A stretch of 64,000 nt of DNA from Rotaria sordida. Its lineage: Eukaryota > Rotifera > Eurotatoria > Philodinida > Philodinidae. Shown here in pieces: positions 10,264 to 22,916 of this stretch. The DNA is taken from assembly GCA_905250125.1 (NCBI GenBank), contig CAJNOL010000503.1:1-64000 (forward strand), read 5' to 3'. The notes beneath the pieces are model-generated. The model did no database searches, was not told the origin of the DNA, and saw only the letters and a list, made by a program, of their open reading frames with translations. The translations under genes were made by a program, and so were the position numbers. The stretch's first letter is position 1. Each line of letters starts with the position of its first letter.

Positions 10264-13006
10264 ATGAGAAATCTTAATACATCTTGGTTATCAAAAAATA
10301 AAACAATGATAGATGATTATTGTAATTTAAATTTACCTATTGATTATGATCTATATTGGTTTATTGCATATACATCACTTGCTTTTATTGGATTATTTTA
10401 TGCACTTCTTGGTAAATTTTATATATTGAAGAATTTTTTTTTTTATAAATAGAAAAAAAAAATTTTTTTGTTATAGGTTATCGTTGGTGGCGTTTTACAA
10501 TGTTTGTAACATCATTTAGTCTTGGATCACTTCTTCTTTATATTATATTATTAACACAACCAACAATGACTCAATCACAATTAATTGGTGTATCATGTTC
10601 AATTGCAACATTATTTGGTTTAATATGTGCACTTTTACAATATGTTGGTTTATTTATAAATGGTTTTTGTTTTGGTTTAACACTTTCAATAATAACATTT
10701 ATTACTATAGATATGAAAAATCGTGCAAATGGTATTACCACATCATTTTGGTTACCTATTGGTCTTATTTTATTATTAGGTTTAATATGTGCTATTATAA
10801 CGTTACGTTTTCAAAAGACAATGTTAATTGTAACATCATCATGTTTAGCAGGTGTATGTCAAACACTTGTATTAGATTATTTTCTTCAATCATCTGTTTT
10901 ACTTCATTTTATTCATAAACGTTTATTATTTGAATCAACACCAACATTATGTATTCGTCATTGGATAATAGCTTTGATTTTACCAATAATTATGTTATTT
11001 GGAATTGTTATACAATTTTCATGTACAGGAAAAAATTATGATCATAGAGATTCATGGCAAAGAGGTATATATCTATAGATAAGAGTCAATTTAAAAGATC
11101 AGACAATTCGTATGCAGAATATTCAGTATTTCATATTCTAATGATACGCTTGAGATTAGATTAAGAATTATTAATTAGAAAATGAAAATGTCAATTTATC
11201 AACTACGATGAAGGTTGTTGTTCTTTTTTTCATACAACAGACCAGAGAAAAACCTTAACATTAAGACTTTTCTTTTCCTGAAATGTAAAGAATCTATATA
11301 TAGAATTTTGATTATCTTCTTGTTTATATCTAAATAGAATTTAACTTTAATGTAAAGTCTATCTTGCCTTGATGTTGGTAAATATTTGTGATTTATGAAT
11401 GAAAAGAACAAAAAAAGAAATCTCTTGTGTATAAGTCTATTGACTTTTTGATCATTTATTATTCTATATCTTTTCATTTTGAGCTATAGGCACATTTTAC
11501 ACGCAACATTTATTGTTGGCTTCATCTTATATCAACATAAGAATTTGACCAGCTTGATAATGAATGCATGTTTGCTATTATTCCTTTTCTTCTTTTTTTT
11601 TGTTTTTTTTTGTTTTATAAGATTGAGTACTATATGAACACTTGAAAATAATGCACGACATATGTCTGCATTGTTCACTTAAATTAAATATCGGTTTTCA
11701 TTATTTGTTTTGTCTGAAGAAAATTCCATGTTTAAGATACATTTCTCTCGAGACATTTTTTTTTTCATTTACAAGAATATTTAACCTTGAATAACTACAA
11801 AATGAACAACTCTACTACATATAGAATAGATTAATATTTGTTATCATAATTTATTTTTTTGATATAATAATAATTAGATTAATTTCAATTAATTTATTAT
11901 ATTTTAATTAATGAAAAGATAAAATAAATAAACAAAACAAAAAAACGCATCTCTATGTCGAGACATTCACATAATTAATAAATAAACTTTTTTCTGTATA
12001 TATTATATAGTTAATTAGATTGTATGCAAGACTAATGGAATTGTCTATGCATGTTGAAAACAAAGGAATAAGACAGAAGCCTTTCTTTTATTTCTATATA
12101 TTAGACATATGAATTGAAAATAAAGTAAAAAAACAAAAAAGAAAATTATTTGTATTTTAGCTATTAGTGCAGGCAAAAAACGATATAAAACAGCAAATTT
12201 TAAAAAAATTCGACATAATTATCATCAAGATACACTTCGTGAACATATTATTCCTGATGAAAGTAATCGTTTTCGTTATTTTTATCATATACGACGAACA
12301 AATGGAGATGCATTATCATCGGTAAGTTAAATATTTATGAGAAAGAATTTTTTCTTGTCCTTTATATCAAATAACATATCTTTTGGTATGTTCATCAAAC
12401 ACTATAACTATCAATAGTAATAGATACATGTGAATATGCCCTTTAGTTCGAGGACAACTATGCCAATATCAATCAGTCATAGACAGACAACTTATCTTTT
12501 ATATATATATGAACTCGAGCATATGATACACATGCAGAAGTTGTCAACAATGATAGGTTATATTTATCTCAATCATTAGTCTTTTTTGAAAGAGAGAGAT
12601 CGGGTCAAGGATAGAATATTCTTATGTAAATAGTTCACAGTTGGAAAGGAAGTAAAAAATGATGAAATCGAATATGTGAATATTATTCATTGATGTAAGA
12701 TGTAAGAATATAATAGCACAGCAGGTGTTGTTTGAAACAGAAAAAAAAATGATATAACATTTTGTATTCATACAAAACAAATATTATTTAATATTATAGG
12801 ATTTTATACAAAATGTACGTCAACAAAATTCAGCTACAGTTCATTTAACTACTAATAATAATAATAACAGTAATAACAATAATAATAATAATACTAGTCA
12901 ACCTGTTGTATCATCTACTGGTGCAACAACAACAACTACAAAAACAGTAGGAACAACACGAAAAGATACAGACAGTACAACAACGACATTAACTCATTTA
13001 ATGTGA
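10264..13006 (+). CDS. TMEM198: TMEM198-like multi-pass membrane protein
   Basis: Four exons (10264-10411, 10477-11064, 12161-12321, 12800-13006) give 367 residues, close to the roughly 360 of vertebrate TMEM198. About seven hydrophobic spans fill residues 30-245, including GYRWWRF after the first span (GYRCFK in human). A basic cytoplasmic tail follows, with the conserved RxNGDALSSDFIQ-type motif (human: FNGDVLSPSYIQ) split by the last intron, then a low-complexity Asn/Thr tail. Known role: vertebrate TMEM198 promotes LRP6 phosphorylation in Wnt signalling. The third intron (12322-12799) and second intron (11065-12160) are long for this window and hold only AT-rich sequence. The Asn/Thr tail comes from an AAT/ACA-rich stretch. 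AATAAA is at 13149-13154. Confidence 0.9.
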
Positions 13007-13380
13007 TGAATATATTGATTTGATATAATATCCTGTTTTTTTTTTGTTCTTTATCCTTGTAATTATATTTCCTATTTGTAATACTCAGGAACTGTTTTTA
13101 TTTTACTATATATATATATATATACGTATATCAATATTTGACAAAACAAATAAATTTGCCTATATATATATACATATGTATATAGACGAAAATTTGATTA
13201 ATTTATGTTATAATTAATAAAATATTACAAAGAATAGGAATTCATAACCAATTGAATACTCAAAAGAAATATTAGCAAAAAGATTGCTATAAAAAACTAT
13301 TAGCTAGTCACAATTCTGTCGGAATCAAGATTAGTTTCACTCATATCTACAGTATTATGTTTAATAGTAGAATAAATGCA

Positions 13381-14250
13381 CAGGGCGCGTAAAAATGTTT
13401 TTCCAAGGGGTAACACTATAGTTTTAAATAGCATACATAACTAATTTTACACCAAATTAAAGCGCGTCGAAAATAGGATTTTTTGATACTAAATTGTAAG
13501 AGTTATCAAAACTTTTTGATGTCGAACTTAAGAAATTCTATGCTTTTTTAGGATAGAAAACTATATAAGAGGTCAGTGATTCAAAAATGGATTTTAGTAT
13601 TTTCTTTTGATATATTTACATGGTTCGACAGAGCTCGTCGAGCTCTACAAAATTGTATATATTAAAAATTTTTTAAGCCGATTTTCTGAGATGAAAAAAT
13701 TAAAAAAACTACTTGCAAAATGCTAAAAAATGTTAAAACTCATTTTTTTCATTATTGTCACTAACAGAGACGTTGCGAAATGTAACCACCAGATACAGCG
13801 TGAAAAACTGAGTCTAGTGATTACATTTCGAAATGTCTCTGTTAATGACAATCATGAAAAAAGTTGTTTTTATTGAAAAATTGAGTATTTTCCTTTCAAA
13901 TGAAAAGAATGAATTTTTTAACACTTTGCAAGTAGTTTTTTGAATTTTTTCATGTCAAAAAACTGGCTTTAAAAAATTTTTAATATATACAGGTTTGTAG
14001 AACTCGACGGACCATGTAAACATATCAAAAGAAAATACTAAAATCGATTTTTGAATCAGTGACCCCTTAGTTTTCTATCCCAAAAAAGCATAGAATTTCT
14101 TAAGTTTGATATCAAAAAGTTTTGATAACTCTTACAATTTAGTATCAAAAAATCTCATTTTTGATGCACTTTAATTTGGTATAAAATTAGTTATGTATGC
14201 TATTTGAAACTATAATGCTACTCCATGGAAAAACATTTTTACGCACCCTG
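13381..14250. mobile_element. Foldback element A, 870 bp, nearly a full palindrome
   Basis: The terminal inverted repeats are CAGGGCGCGTAAAAATG at 13381 and its complement ending CATTTTTACGCACCCTG at 14250. The two halves remain complementary almost to the centre near 13800, where GAGACGTTGCGAAATGTAA on the left matches TTACATTTCGAAATGTCTC on the right. There is no coding capacity. The right flank starts TA and the left flank ends CA, so a decayed TA target duplication is possible but not shown. It is best described as a non-autonomous DNA-transposon foldback (MITE-like). Confidence 0.85.
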
Positions 14251-14337
14251 TAGACATACAGGAAAGAAGAAAAGCATTTGGATGATATGACTGTATCATC
14301 AGTGAACGACGAATATCTAAGAGATCATCATTCAAGG

Positions 14338-15855
14338 AAGCTGCCAAAAAATTTTAGTTTTTACAATGAGTTTACTAGTTTGAAAGAGCATAAAAAGTTA
14401 CTGACAATATCCAAATTTTAACAATGTCTTCTAATACTTCGATTACCTAATGGTTTTCACCAAAAATATCGGTCCTCTGTTGATAACATTAAAAAATGAA
14501 CAAATACTTCGTACTGTAGTGTTTCTCAGTTAGAATAACACAGAAATATTTATTGAACTAAAGATTTTACTAATAATATTGTATGAAATAGTGATACCTG
14601 TAGAAAACTAGAAGTAATAATTATCAAAGTATCGCATGGATACAACTCTTCTTACTGTTAGTACCCGACTCGAACCGAAATCATTTAATCGTATGGATTA
14701 ATTTTGTATTAGAACTCAGGTACAGATACGGATATCCGATCCATAGTTTGTATTACTCTAATTATTATTGCATGTTTCCTTCGTCTTTTGAATGAATTAG
14801 GATATCGATGTTGGATTAACTGTTATCAGAAGGCTGAATTTTTTAGAATCTTCAATACCTTTTTATACATTATGACAATGAAGTTATGTATCTAACTCAT
14901 ATGATAGATCGATTAGTATTTCTTTCTTTGTATGAATTTGATAGCTGAATTGGTACGGTTTTACTGATTGCAATTAAATCGAAATTCTATCAAATTACTA
15001 TTTATCTTTATCAATATAATTTTATTGCTTCTGTATTAGTTTCACTGATAATAATGTTTCTTTTATTATTAATGTGTTAATGTTATAACACAGAAGATTT
15101 ATTCGTATGATAAATTTTCAATAAAGCAAAAATTTATTTCTTTTTTTCGAATATCTTTCGTATCTACACTTTTGAACAAATGCAAACTATTGATTTCATT
15201 CTGTTTTCGAAACTCAAGAGCATCAGGATGTCATTATCGTTAACTATTTTTAGTTATCTAGTGATGAAGAACACACAGATTTTAGATATCTGCTCGGGTT
15301 TTCTAGTGGAATAATTATTGATTTCCGATCTCAACTTGATCTTTTCATTAAAAAAATCTATACATGCATTTTCATGAAAATATCAAAAATGATGTATTTT
15401 CAGTAACATTGTCGTGAACTTTTCGAAAAGTTTCTAGTACATTACAATCAATATTTTTTAATCAAAAGATGCGTCTTTTGACGCTCGACAAAACTATATA
15501 AAATTTATCTTAAAAAATTAACTGCATGACATAAACAAGAAGAGTAAAACAGATCAAAAAATTATCGATTTCACCTATTAAAATGGATTTTTTCGGTTTA
15601 CAAGGTATATGAAATATAGGATTTTGTAGAGCAGTTTCCATTCTATCAATGGATATTATCTAACAATAATTCTGATTAAAACAAAAATGATCGAAAAGTT
15701 ATAGGTTTTTTGACAGACCAATATTTCGGATGAAAACTCTTAGGTAGTCGAAGTATTAGAAGACAATCGTCAAAATTTGGATTTTATCAGTAACTTTTTA
15801 TGCTCTTTCAAACTAGCAAACTCATTTTAAAAACTAAAATTTTCCAGCAACTGGT
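14338..15855. mobile_element. Foldback element B with about 145-bp inverted arms
   Basis: The left arm (14338-14482) and right arm (15706-15855) are inverted copies; for example AAATTTTAGTTTTTACAATG on the left pairs with CATTTTAAAAACTAAAATTT on the right, and both arms carry the GAAAGAGCATAAAAAGTTAC word in opposite orientation. The 1.2-kb interior is AT-rich with no recognised coding sequence. It is interpreted as a non-autonomous element or two inserted copies facing each other. Confidence 0.7.
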
Positions 15856-17487
15856 CTATACTGTTTTGGGTGGTGATCTCATGGATTCTCTTCTATGTGT
15901 CACAGTGATCTTTGATACCTGAACAAGATCTATGTAGATTAGTAGAAGATCTAATGGTTTATGTATTATCAAGTTCTATTATGTACCGCTGAAATGTCAA
16001 TAGAGAGTGTTACCTCCATCGTATTCGACTGTAGTCATGACAAAGGTACCGTCCGCTACTGACGTTTCGACGGTATTTTGTGGGTCAAAATCTTTTTGAT
16101 TTTCAAGATTTTGTCTAATTGAATCATATATAGAATGAAAGATCATTTCGATGTTAAACTTGAGGCATTTTGATTCAATTATAAATGTAAATTGGGTGTA
16201 TCTTCACGATGTACTAAATAAGCAGTTAATTATTTATACTAGCCTGCTATTTGACAGAAAACAAATAATAGTGAAGAATGATTTGAAATTATTCTGATAG
16301 TCTCTTTTTTTTCAAATTACATTTTCATAATAGAACCGTTCATTTAAAATAGTATTTTCAATCTGAAATACTTATGTGCATTCCATTTGTCGTTTACTAA
16401 TTATTTAAATAAAATATTCTTTACACTTTGTAATCGATTGTACCTTTTCAAGAACTACAAAACAAACTTTGTATGATTTAAAAAGTGGTTCACTTAATAA
16501 AATTCTTGAGATCTAATTTTTCAACTGATATTTCAAGCAGACTTATACCTAGTTCACTTTAAACAAATATCATATTTGAAATCAGCGCAAAAAAAAAATT
16601 GTATCGACTTATATACATTGCAAACTTTTTCTGCAACTATTTTTTTGTTCGAGTCAAATTTTTGCTCGTGAATCCTTCCAATCAGAGATTTGTGAAAAAT
16701 TGAATTTAATCAAAACTAGTTACTAACTTATTGTTTAATTATCTGTCTTGAATATCAACTGAAAAATTGGACATTAGACTAAGGATTTTATTATAGAACC
16801 CATATTTTTAAACCATACAAAGAAGATTGTTTTGTAGCTTTATCGATTACGAAATGAACTAACGAAACAATTTATTTTTAAACTAGGACTCTGTGCATAT
16901 GATAGATCCTAGTAAGATATAAAAAACCTCTAAAGGTTAAATCTCCATAGGTCTTCGATCTAAATTTATACGCATCTTTACATCTGGCATGTTATACACC
17001 AACAAATTGAATGATGATATTTTGACCTTGAAATTTTGCCTACAGACAGATCTGTTTATTAGTCGAACGTTCGGAAAATTTCAGTTCAAAAGAGTGTTTC
17101 CTTCGTGAGATATAAAAATTCTTTGAAGATTTTCGAGTAGTAATATGCACTCGTTTTTTATCAATATCAATTTTTCGAAAGGTATTGGCGATTATTTCTT
17201 GATTAATTTTTATGTATTTACATTCATCCATACACATAGTTCTTTGAAAACATCTTATTCTGATAAATATTTGTCGTCTGTATTCATATATCGCCATATA
17301 TGATATTGAATTACTTATTTATTTTTATACCTATACAAGTGAACGAACGAAACAATCACATGGAGTGTGTTTTTGATGAATCGCAAATAATATTTAGTGC
17401 TAAATATAATCAGAAAAAAAATACCGTACAGAATCATTGAAGCATAACTATACAAGCAATGACGAACGAAAAAAAACAAATTACAAG

Positions 17488-17519
<32 letters not shown>

Positions 17520-17614
17520 TTTTTTAATATATAACGTTTTTTTTGTTTTCAAGTCATACGATATTTATGTAACTCATATAAAAATTCCTTCTCAAAAAAA
17601 AAACAAAACAAAAC
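15856..17614. other. Spacer with no gene seen
   Basis: AT-rich sequence; a (TA)n run at 17489-17511 lies about 100 bp before the next start codon. The minus-strand open frame 17040-17297 is unlike any family I recognise and has no splice context. Confidence 0.4.
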
Positions 17615-19261
17615 ATGAATTGTTTATTATTATTGGTTTTTATTTCGTTATTAACAATAATAAAAGGTGCCTATAATCCAATTCCAATTGGATCTGTTAT
17701 TATTTCAACTATAAATAAAATATTTGTTATGCAACCAAACGAATATGGTGGTAATGATCGTTTGCTTACTATATTCACAGCAACAACAAATATGACTATT
17801 GTAAATACTATATATGATCCAACACTTCGTAATCTTTATATACTCTTTACAAACGAAGCTAATGGTACTATTTATTTATGTCAATTAATTGCTAATGAAA
17901 AACTTGATTCAACAATTTATTCATTACCAATTACATTTGATATATCAAAACTAAATAAATTAACTTCATTTTCATCAGATGTTAATAATCGACGTTCTTT
18001 TCTTACATATCAAACAGGTAATGTTGTTTTATTTTCTATGAGTGGTTTAATGCAAATTCAATTATCAATACCAACAACAATTACAAATCCAGTACGTTCA
18101 GTTGCTTATGCTAATTCTTTAGATCGATTATTTATTATAACTAATTCAACAATTGATTCTTGTATTAATCTTAATACAAATAATCTTCAATGTTGTCAAG
18201 CACCACTTAAATTTGATCAAATTCGTTCAATAACATTTGATTATGGATCTGGTAATATAAATGTTTATATTCTTGATCAAACAACAGGTATTTATAGTGT
18301 TGTTTTAAATTCAGCTGGATGTCCAAGATCTGTTGATTCTGTAAATACACTTGGAACTTATAGTAATATTCAGTTTGTTATTGATCGTGGTTTATATTTT
18401 GCATCTGGAAGTTCTCCAAATCAAAATGATAATTCCATATTAATTATTGCTAATGGTACACAAACATCACGAAATATTCCTATTGGAACAACTATTGTTG
18501 CATTACATATTTCATATCCATCTATGACATCAACATCAGATACAAAAGAAACTTGTTTTCATGGTATAACCTATTCTGATTATCGTATTGCTGTTATACT
18601 TGCAGCTGTATTTGGTACAGTTATGGGTATTTTTATGTGTTTTAATGCATTATTCTGTATTGATTTCTTTATGACAAAGAGTATTATACGTAATTTGAAA
18701 AAACAAATACCACATAATTTATTAGAAGATCGATGGAATAAATTAGTTGAAGAAAAATATGCAAAAATAGCACTTGATAGTAAATTTTAGTTTCATCAAT
18801 TATAATCATTTAATATATATATGTATCTATTTCTAGGACAACGACAGCACGATAATCCACCGCCAGCGAGACGTAAATCATCTATATTTGATCGGAAAAC
18901 TTCAACAGTTATGCCTGCTAGTAGCGGTGTTACTACTACTAGTACTCGAGGTAGAGAACTGAATACAAGTGGTGATGAACCTTCTTCTGGTTCTGCTAGA
19001 AAGCCAAGAATATTGCAAAATCTTCGACGTATGAGTGACAATTATTTTACTCGTCGTCGAAGTGCAGATTATCCAACTGATCAGGGTCCATCACGTTTTG
19101 AATTTACTGCTGCACAATTACGAACACCACGAACTCCAATACAATCCGGTCAAAACTATATTGAATCTGTAGCAGAAGAAGATGAAAAGCAAGATCAAAA
19201 AGGACTTCGACAAAATCTTAGTGGACAACAATTAATTAAATTGGATGAAGATTTTCTGTAG
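17615..19261 (+). CDS. Unrecognised 529-aa type I membrane protein
   Basis: Two exons, 17615-18779 and 18837-19261, join in frame across a 57-bp GT-AG intron. Residues 1-20 form a signal peptide (MNCLLLLVFISLL). Residues 21-320 form a Thr/Asn-rich ectodomain with several N-glycosylation sequons and few cysteines, in which short beta-strand-like blocks recur at roughly 40-50 residue spacing, so a beta-propeller is conceivable. A single span follows at about 324-346 (IAVILAAVFGTVMGIFMCF). The 180-residue cytoplasmic tail is basic and Ser/Thr/Arg-rich (RRMSDNYFTRRRS looks like a basophilic-kinase substrate), ending LIKLDEDFL. I do not recognise the family. The topology suggests a cell-surface receptor or adhesion protein, but no function is assigned. 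AATAAA lies at 19300-19305. Confidence 0.8.
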
Positions 19262-21600
19262 AAAAAAAAACAAAACAAAAAAAGCTAACTATTTCATTGA
19301 ATAAACATTTTCTTTTTTTTTCTTTTTTATCTTTCTTGATTTTGATCTTGTAGTTTTTTCTTATTCAAAAAATAATAAAATATATAGTTTGATACGAATC
19401 TAAAAATCATTTATATTAAATATTAACTTTTTCTCTTGATATTTGATTTATTTAAAAGTAAGTGCCTTACTAATACGAGAACTATCGGAACTGATACCAA
19501 TCATTTGAACTCATATTGGGTTCATAAGAATGTCTCGATAAGACTAGACAAATCCTAAAAATGTTCGCATCCATCGGGTTGTGTCTGGATCTGAAAATTT
19601 TAGATCCGATGGACTTTAGTAATGTGAAAAATGTGTAGAATGCGCTTGTCATCGAATACAAAAAAATATCTTCTATCTTCGGGACGACTATTCAATTCCG
19701 ATTAGAAAATTTCGTTGAGAGTATTACAGTATGATTCGATCGGGTCCAAAAATTCTGAACTCAACAGAGTCTAGTGTTCATGAACATCTAGAATTGAGTT
19801 ATGACCGTTTTTGCTGAATTTTCGATCCAGTCTTAGGTATTTGCCGGAATATCAAAAAACTGGTTTTCCGATAAATAATTAAAACTAGATCGAAAATTCA
19901 ATAAAAAATGAAGATTAGAGTTTGAAATTTTGAACTCGAAGTGAATTCTTATAATTGCTTCTGAAATTTACATTTCTCGGACAATATGAATGATAGTTGT
20001 AAAAGAAACAAGTCATCGTTGTCTATTTTCTTTCAGAGTATGACTTGTAGGGTCGACGCCGAATCTAGTCAAATCCAAAGAGCAGCTGGAGCCTGGATCA
20101 TTAGCCAGAGGTTGAGCCACCTCAGATCTCAGCTTCGCTCTATCTCTCCTTCGTGGCGCGACTACGGGACTTATTTAACAGACTTTAATGAGGGTAATAT
20201 GATTTCATGTCAACTTTCATAGCTAGAAAAAGCCTATGTCATGACTATAATGACATTTTCTTGAAGCTTAACTAATCTTTTTTTAGGAACCGAAAAATTC
20301 GATGTGACAGGTAGTTTGTTGAAATTTTTGGCTTAGACTTGGTCTTGAAAAAATTGGCATTGAATTATTCATTTATAAAAATATGTCTACTATGCATAAT
20401 TCTACAACAAGCAAATCCCGTTAAATTCTAAGAATTGAATTATTTGATGCATTTCTATTCTTGATTTTCAATAATTTTAGTCAAGATTAATAAAAATAGT
20501 TATTTTTATAAAAATAGATTTCTCTAACCGAAATGAACTATCATTATTCACACTCTAGTTTTTTTAAATCATTAAATTTTCATAATAAAATTTTAAAGTA
20601 CTCTATCCTAAAGAATTCTTTTCTAGAAAGATCGAACAATTCAAGTTTTACATATTTATATTAAAAAAAGAAATACAAAACCTAATTTTCACGGAAAAAG
20701 ATGATGTTAAAAAAAAAACTTAATGATGCCTATTGTTATTATAAGAGGAAACAGATGTTTGACCTTTTCCTTTGATTTTTACTATATCAAAAATGCTCTT
20801 ACACACACACACGTCTTATATTTTCACACTCATACACACATAACAACTAAGCTATATAACGAACCAACTAGAACAGAAAGAAATCCGCACATATACATAT
20901 ATATGTGTCAGGCAAAATTGAGATTTAGGCAGAATTAAACTTAGATTTTGAAAATTTCAATTGTTCAATTAAATTAAAGTTGATTTTATAAGTGATGGAT
21001 GCGATGTAGTGATATTTCAGCTTTATAAAATTAATTCAAAGTGCACAATAAGATTCATATGTAAAGTTCGGTACTTTTCTCTTCTATCGAAATTTTGATT
21101 AAGCTCAGAAAGATGTAGACTTCGCTAGCTCTTTCCATTGCAATCTTCAATACGTTCAAGGTGTAGAATTTGGTAAGTGTTATTCAATTCTGATAATCTC
21201 TGTATGCTATATAACCGTATGTACTTTATCATAATATGTGACGAAATTCCGTGTATTGCACTTTCGTAAATGTTTTAGCTGCTACTCAGTTTTTAGTTGT
21301 TGTCTAAACTTTTTTGTTTTTTTTTGTTGTTTTCATCGTTGAGAAAGTTTATTGAAATAATCGCCTGTGAGTAAATTTTAATGCATCTAGTTATCTCTTC
21401 AAAATGTATAGATGTGATATTGATTCGCTGAAAGGAGGAGGAGGAGAGAGTGAAAAAAAGGACTGGAAATTAATGAATAAATATAATCAATAATTGGCTG
21501 TCTTGAGTGGTGATTTCTCAGAGGGAATAATAAAGAAATTCCACAGTAAGTTATTCACTTGATGAATATAAAGATATTTGTATTTTTTATTTTATTTATA
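19262..21600. other. Spacer with small inverted repeats
   Basis: TGAATTTTCGATC near 19814 and its complement near 19890 form inverted arms, and AACTCAACAGAGTCTAG near 19758 faces CTAGAATTGAGTT near 19789. A relatively GC-rich patch at about 20040-20170 is open on the plus strand but resembles no family. A short CA/AC run lies at 20802-20850. No gene is supported. Confidence 0.4.
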
Positions 21601-21800
21601 CAGATGAATTCTATCGATTCACAATTTGTTTTGAAGATCTATCAAATGAATTATTATATGAAATATTTTATTACCTTAATAAATATGACTTATATGAAGC
21701 ATTTTCAATTCGTAATTCTCGATTTGAACAGCTCCTTCATTCTTTATCTGTACTATTTAAAACTTATTTTCGTTTATTTACAAATGATAAAATGATGAAC
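21600..21800 (+). pseudogene. F-box domain remnant
   Basis: One frame from about 21601 reads EFYRFTICFEDLSNELLYE and continues IFYYLNKYDLYEAFSIRNSR through the F-box helix positions (L, P-to-S change, E, L..IF.YL....L). It goes on to FEQLLHSLSVLFKTYFRLF before running into foldback element C. It follows a plausible acceptor (TTATTTATACAG). No start codon exon or C-terminal repeats were found, so this is a fragment, probably broken by the element. F-box proteins recruit substrates to SCF ubiquitin ligases; bdelloid genomes are rich in them. The pseudogene status is inferred. Confidence 0.55.
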
Positions 21801-22290
21801 ATGTTTAAAAAATTTGTCCTTCTCAATCGACATTACATATTTCCTATATATAAGATAAAATCATTTAAAAATCAGTCATTTCTACAAAACATCGAAAAAA
21901 TGTATAAAAACGGTCCATCATTCAAATGAAATTTTGACAAAAATTCAGAAAATATGCTTTAAACTTAAAAGAATTCTATACTTTTCGTTCGATTGAATAG
22001 CCGATTTTATTTGTTGAACATTAGGATGTAGAAAGATAGTCATTCGAATTATATCTCGAACTATAGATCTGGAGTTTCTCTATCTAGATCAGATGTCAAA
22101 ACCATAATTTCATCGGAATGACAGACCATTTTTATACATTTTTTCGATGTTTTGTAGAAATGACTAATTTTTAAATGATTTCGACCTATACAATATTGAA
22201 GAAAAAGACGTTCCCCTGTCTCATCTTTCAAATGGTGAAAACCGCAGGTCTCTAACTATCTTCGTTAAAAAGTTAGAAACATTTTACTCG
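21800..22290. mobile_element. Foldback element C (same family as element E)
   Basis: Inverted arms lie at about 21858-21935 and 22100-22185: ACAAAACATCGAAAAAATGT on the left, ACATTTTTTCGATGTTTTGT on the right. The right side continues to AACCGCAGGTCTCTAAC at about 22239-22256, the same outer sequence as in element E (GACCTGCGGTTTTCAGC at 25949). The outer left arm is weak and replaces the F-box gene sequence. Confidence 0.7.
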
Positions 22291-22340
22291 ATTCCCTTTT
22301 TTTAAAATTTCGATAATAGATCCAGGATTCAAAACATGAT

Positions 22341-22916
22341 ATCGAGTGGACCAAAAGTAACCTAACAGGGACTTCTTTTCAACTTTGTTTTCTTTATAGA
22401 TCGATAGTTTGATCTCATATTTGGACCACATATACTAGATGATAATACTCAGAGACAGAGCCTACTATCAGCCACTATTTGTAAGAATTTTACCAGAAAA
22501 CATAAGAATATCTTGCGTAGTCTCTTATATGACTGTCATATAAGTTTGCTGTCGTCTGATTGAAGTAATGTCTCTTTTCATTATATCTCATTTTTGAGTA
22601 GTTGGCAGCGAAACAAGTTTGAAACAATGTAAAGATAAATAGAATTAAAATCATCTTGCACATTTTGATGCAAACAAACCAAAAGATAGAATCACAATAC
22701 TATAAGAAAACTACAAACTTATGTGGCAATCATATAAGAGTGCGTGTAAGACGTTCATATGTTTATCGACATAACCTTTTAGCTAAAGGCTGATAATAGG
22801 CTCTTTCTCTGAGTATTGTCATCTAGTATATGTGGTCCGAATGTGAGATCAAACTATCGATCTATAAAGAAAACAAAGTTGAAACGAAGTCCCTGTTAGG
22901 TTACTTTTGGACTACC
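22341..22916. mobile_element. Foldback element D, about 575 bp
   Basis: The left arm begins GGACCAAAAGTAACCTAACA and the right arm ends TGTTAGGTTACTTTTGGACT. About 130 bp of each arm (22341-22475 and 22786-22916) are almost perfectly complementary, and shorter matches (TTATATGACTGTCATATAAG against CTTATGTGGCAATCATATAA) continue towards the centre. There is no coding sequence. The arms are very similar, so the insertion looks fairly recent compared with element B. Confidence 0.85.

Noticed and set aside
17040-17515. Minus-strand open frames upstream of the orphan receptor
   Set aside because: One runs through a TA repeat; neither resembles a protein family.
19986-20222. 78-aa open frame in a GC-richer patch
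   Set aside because: No recognised domain, and the patch lies among small inverted repeats; more likely old repeat sequence.
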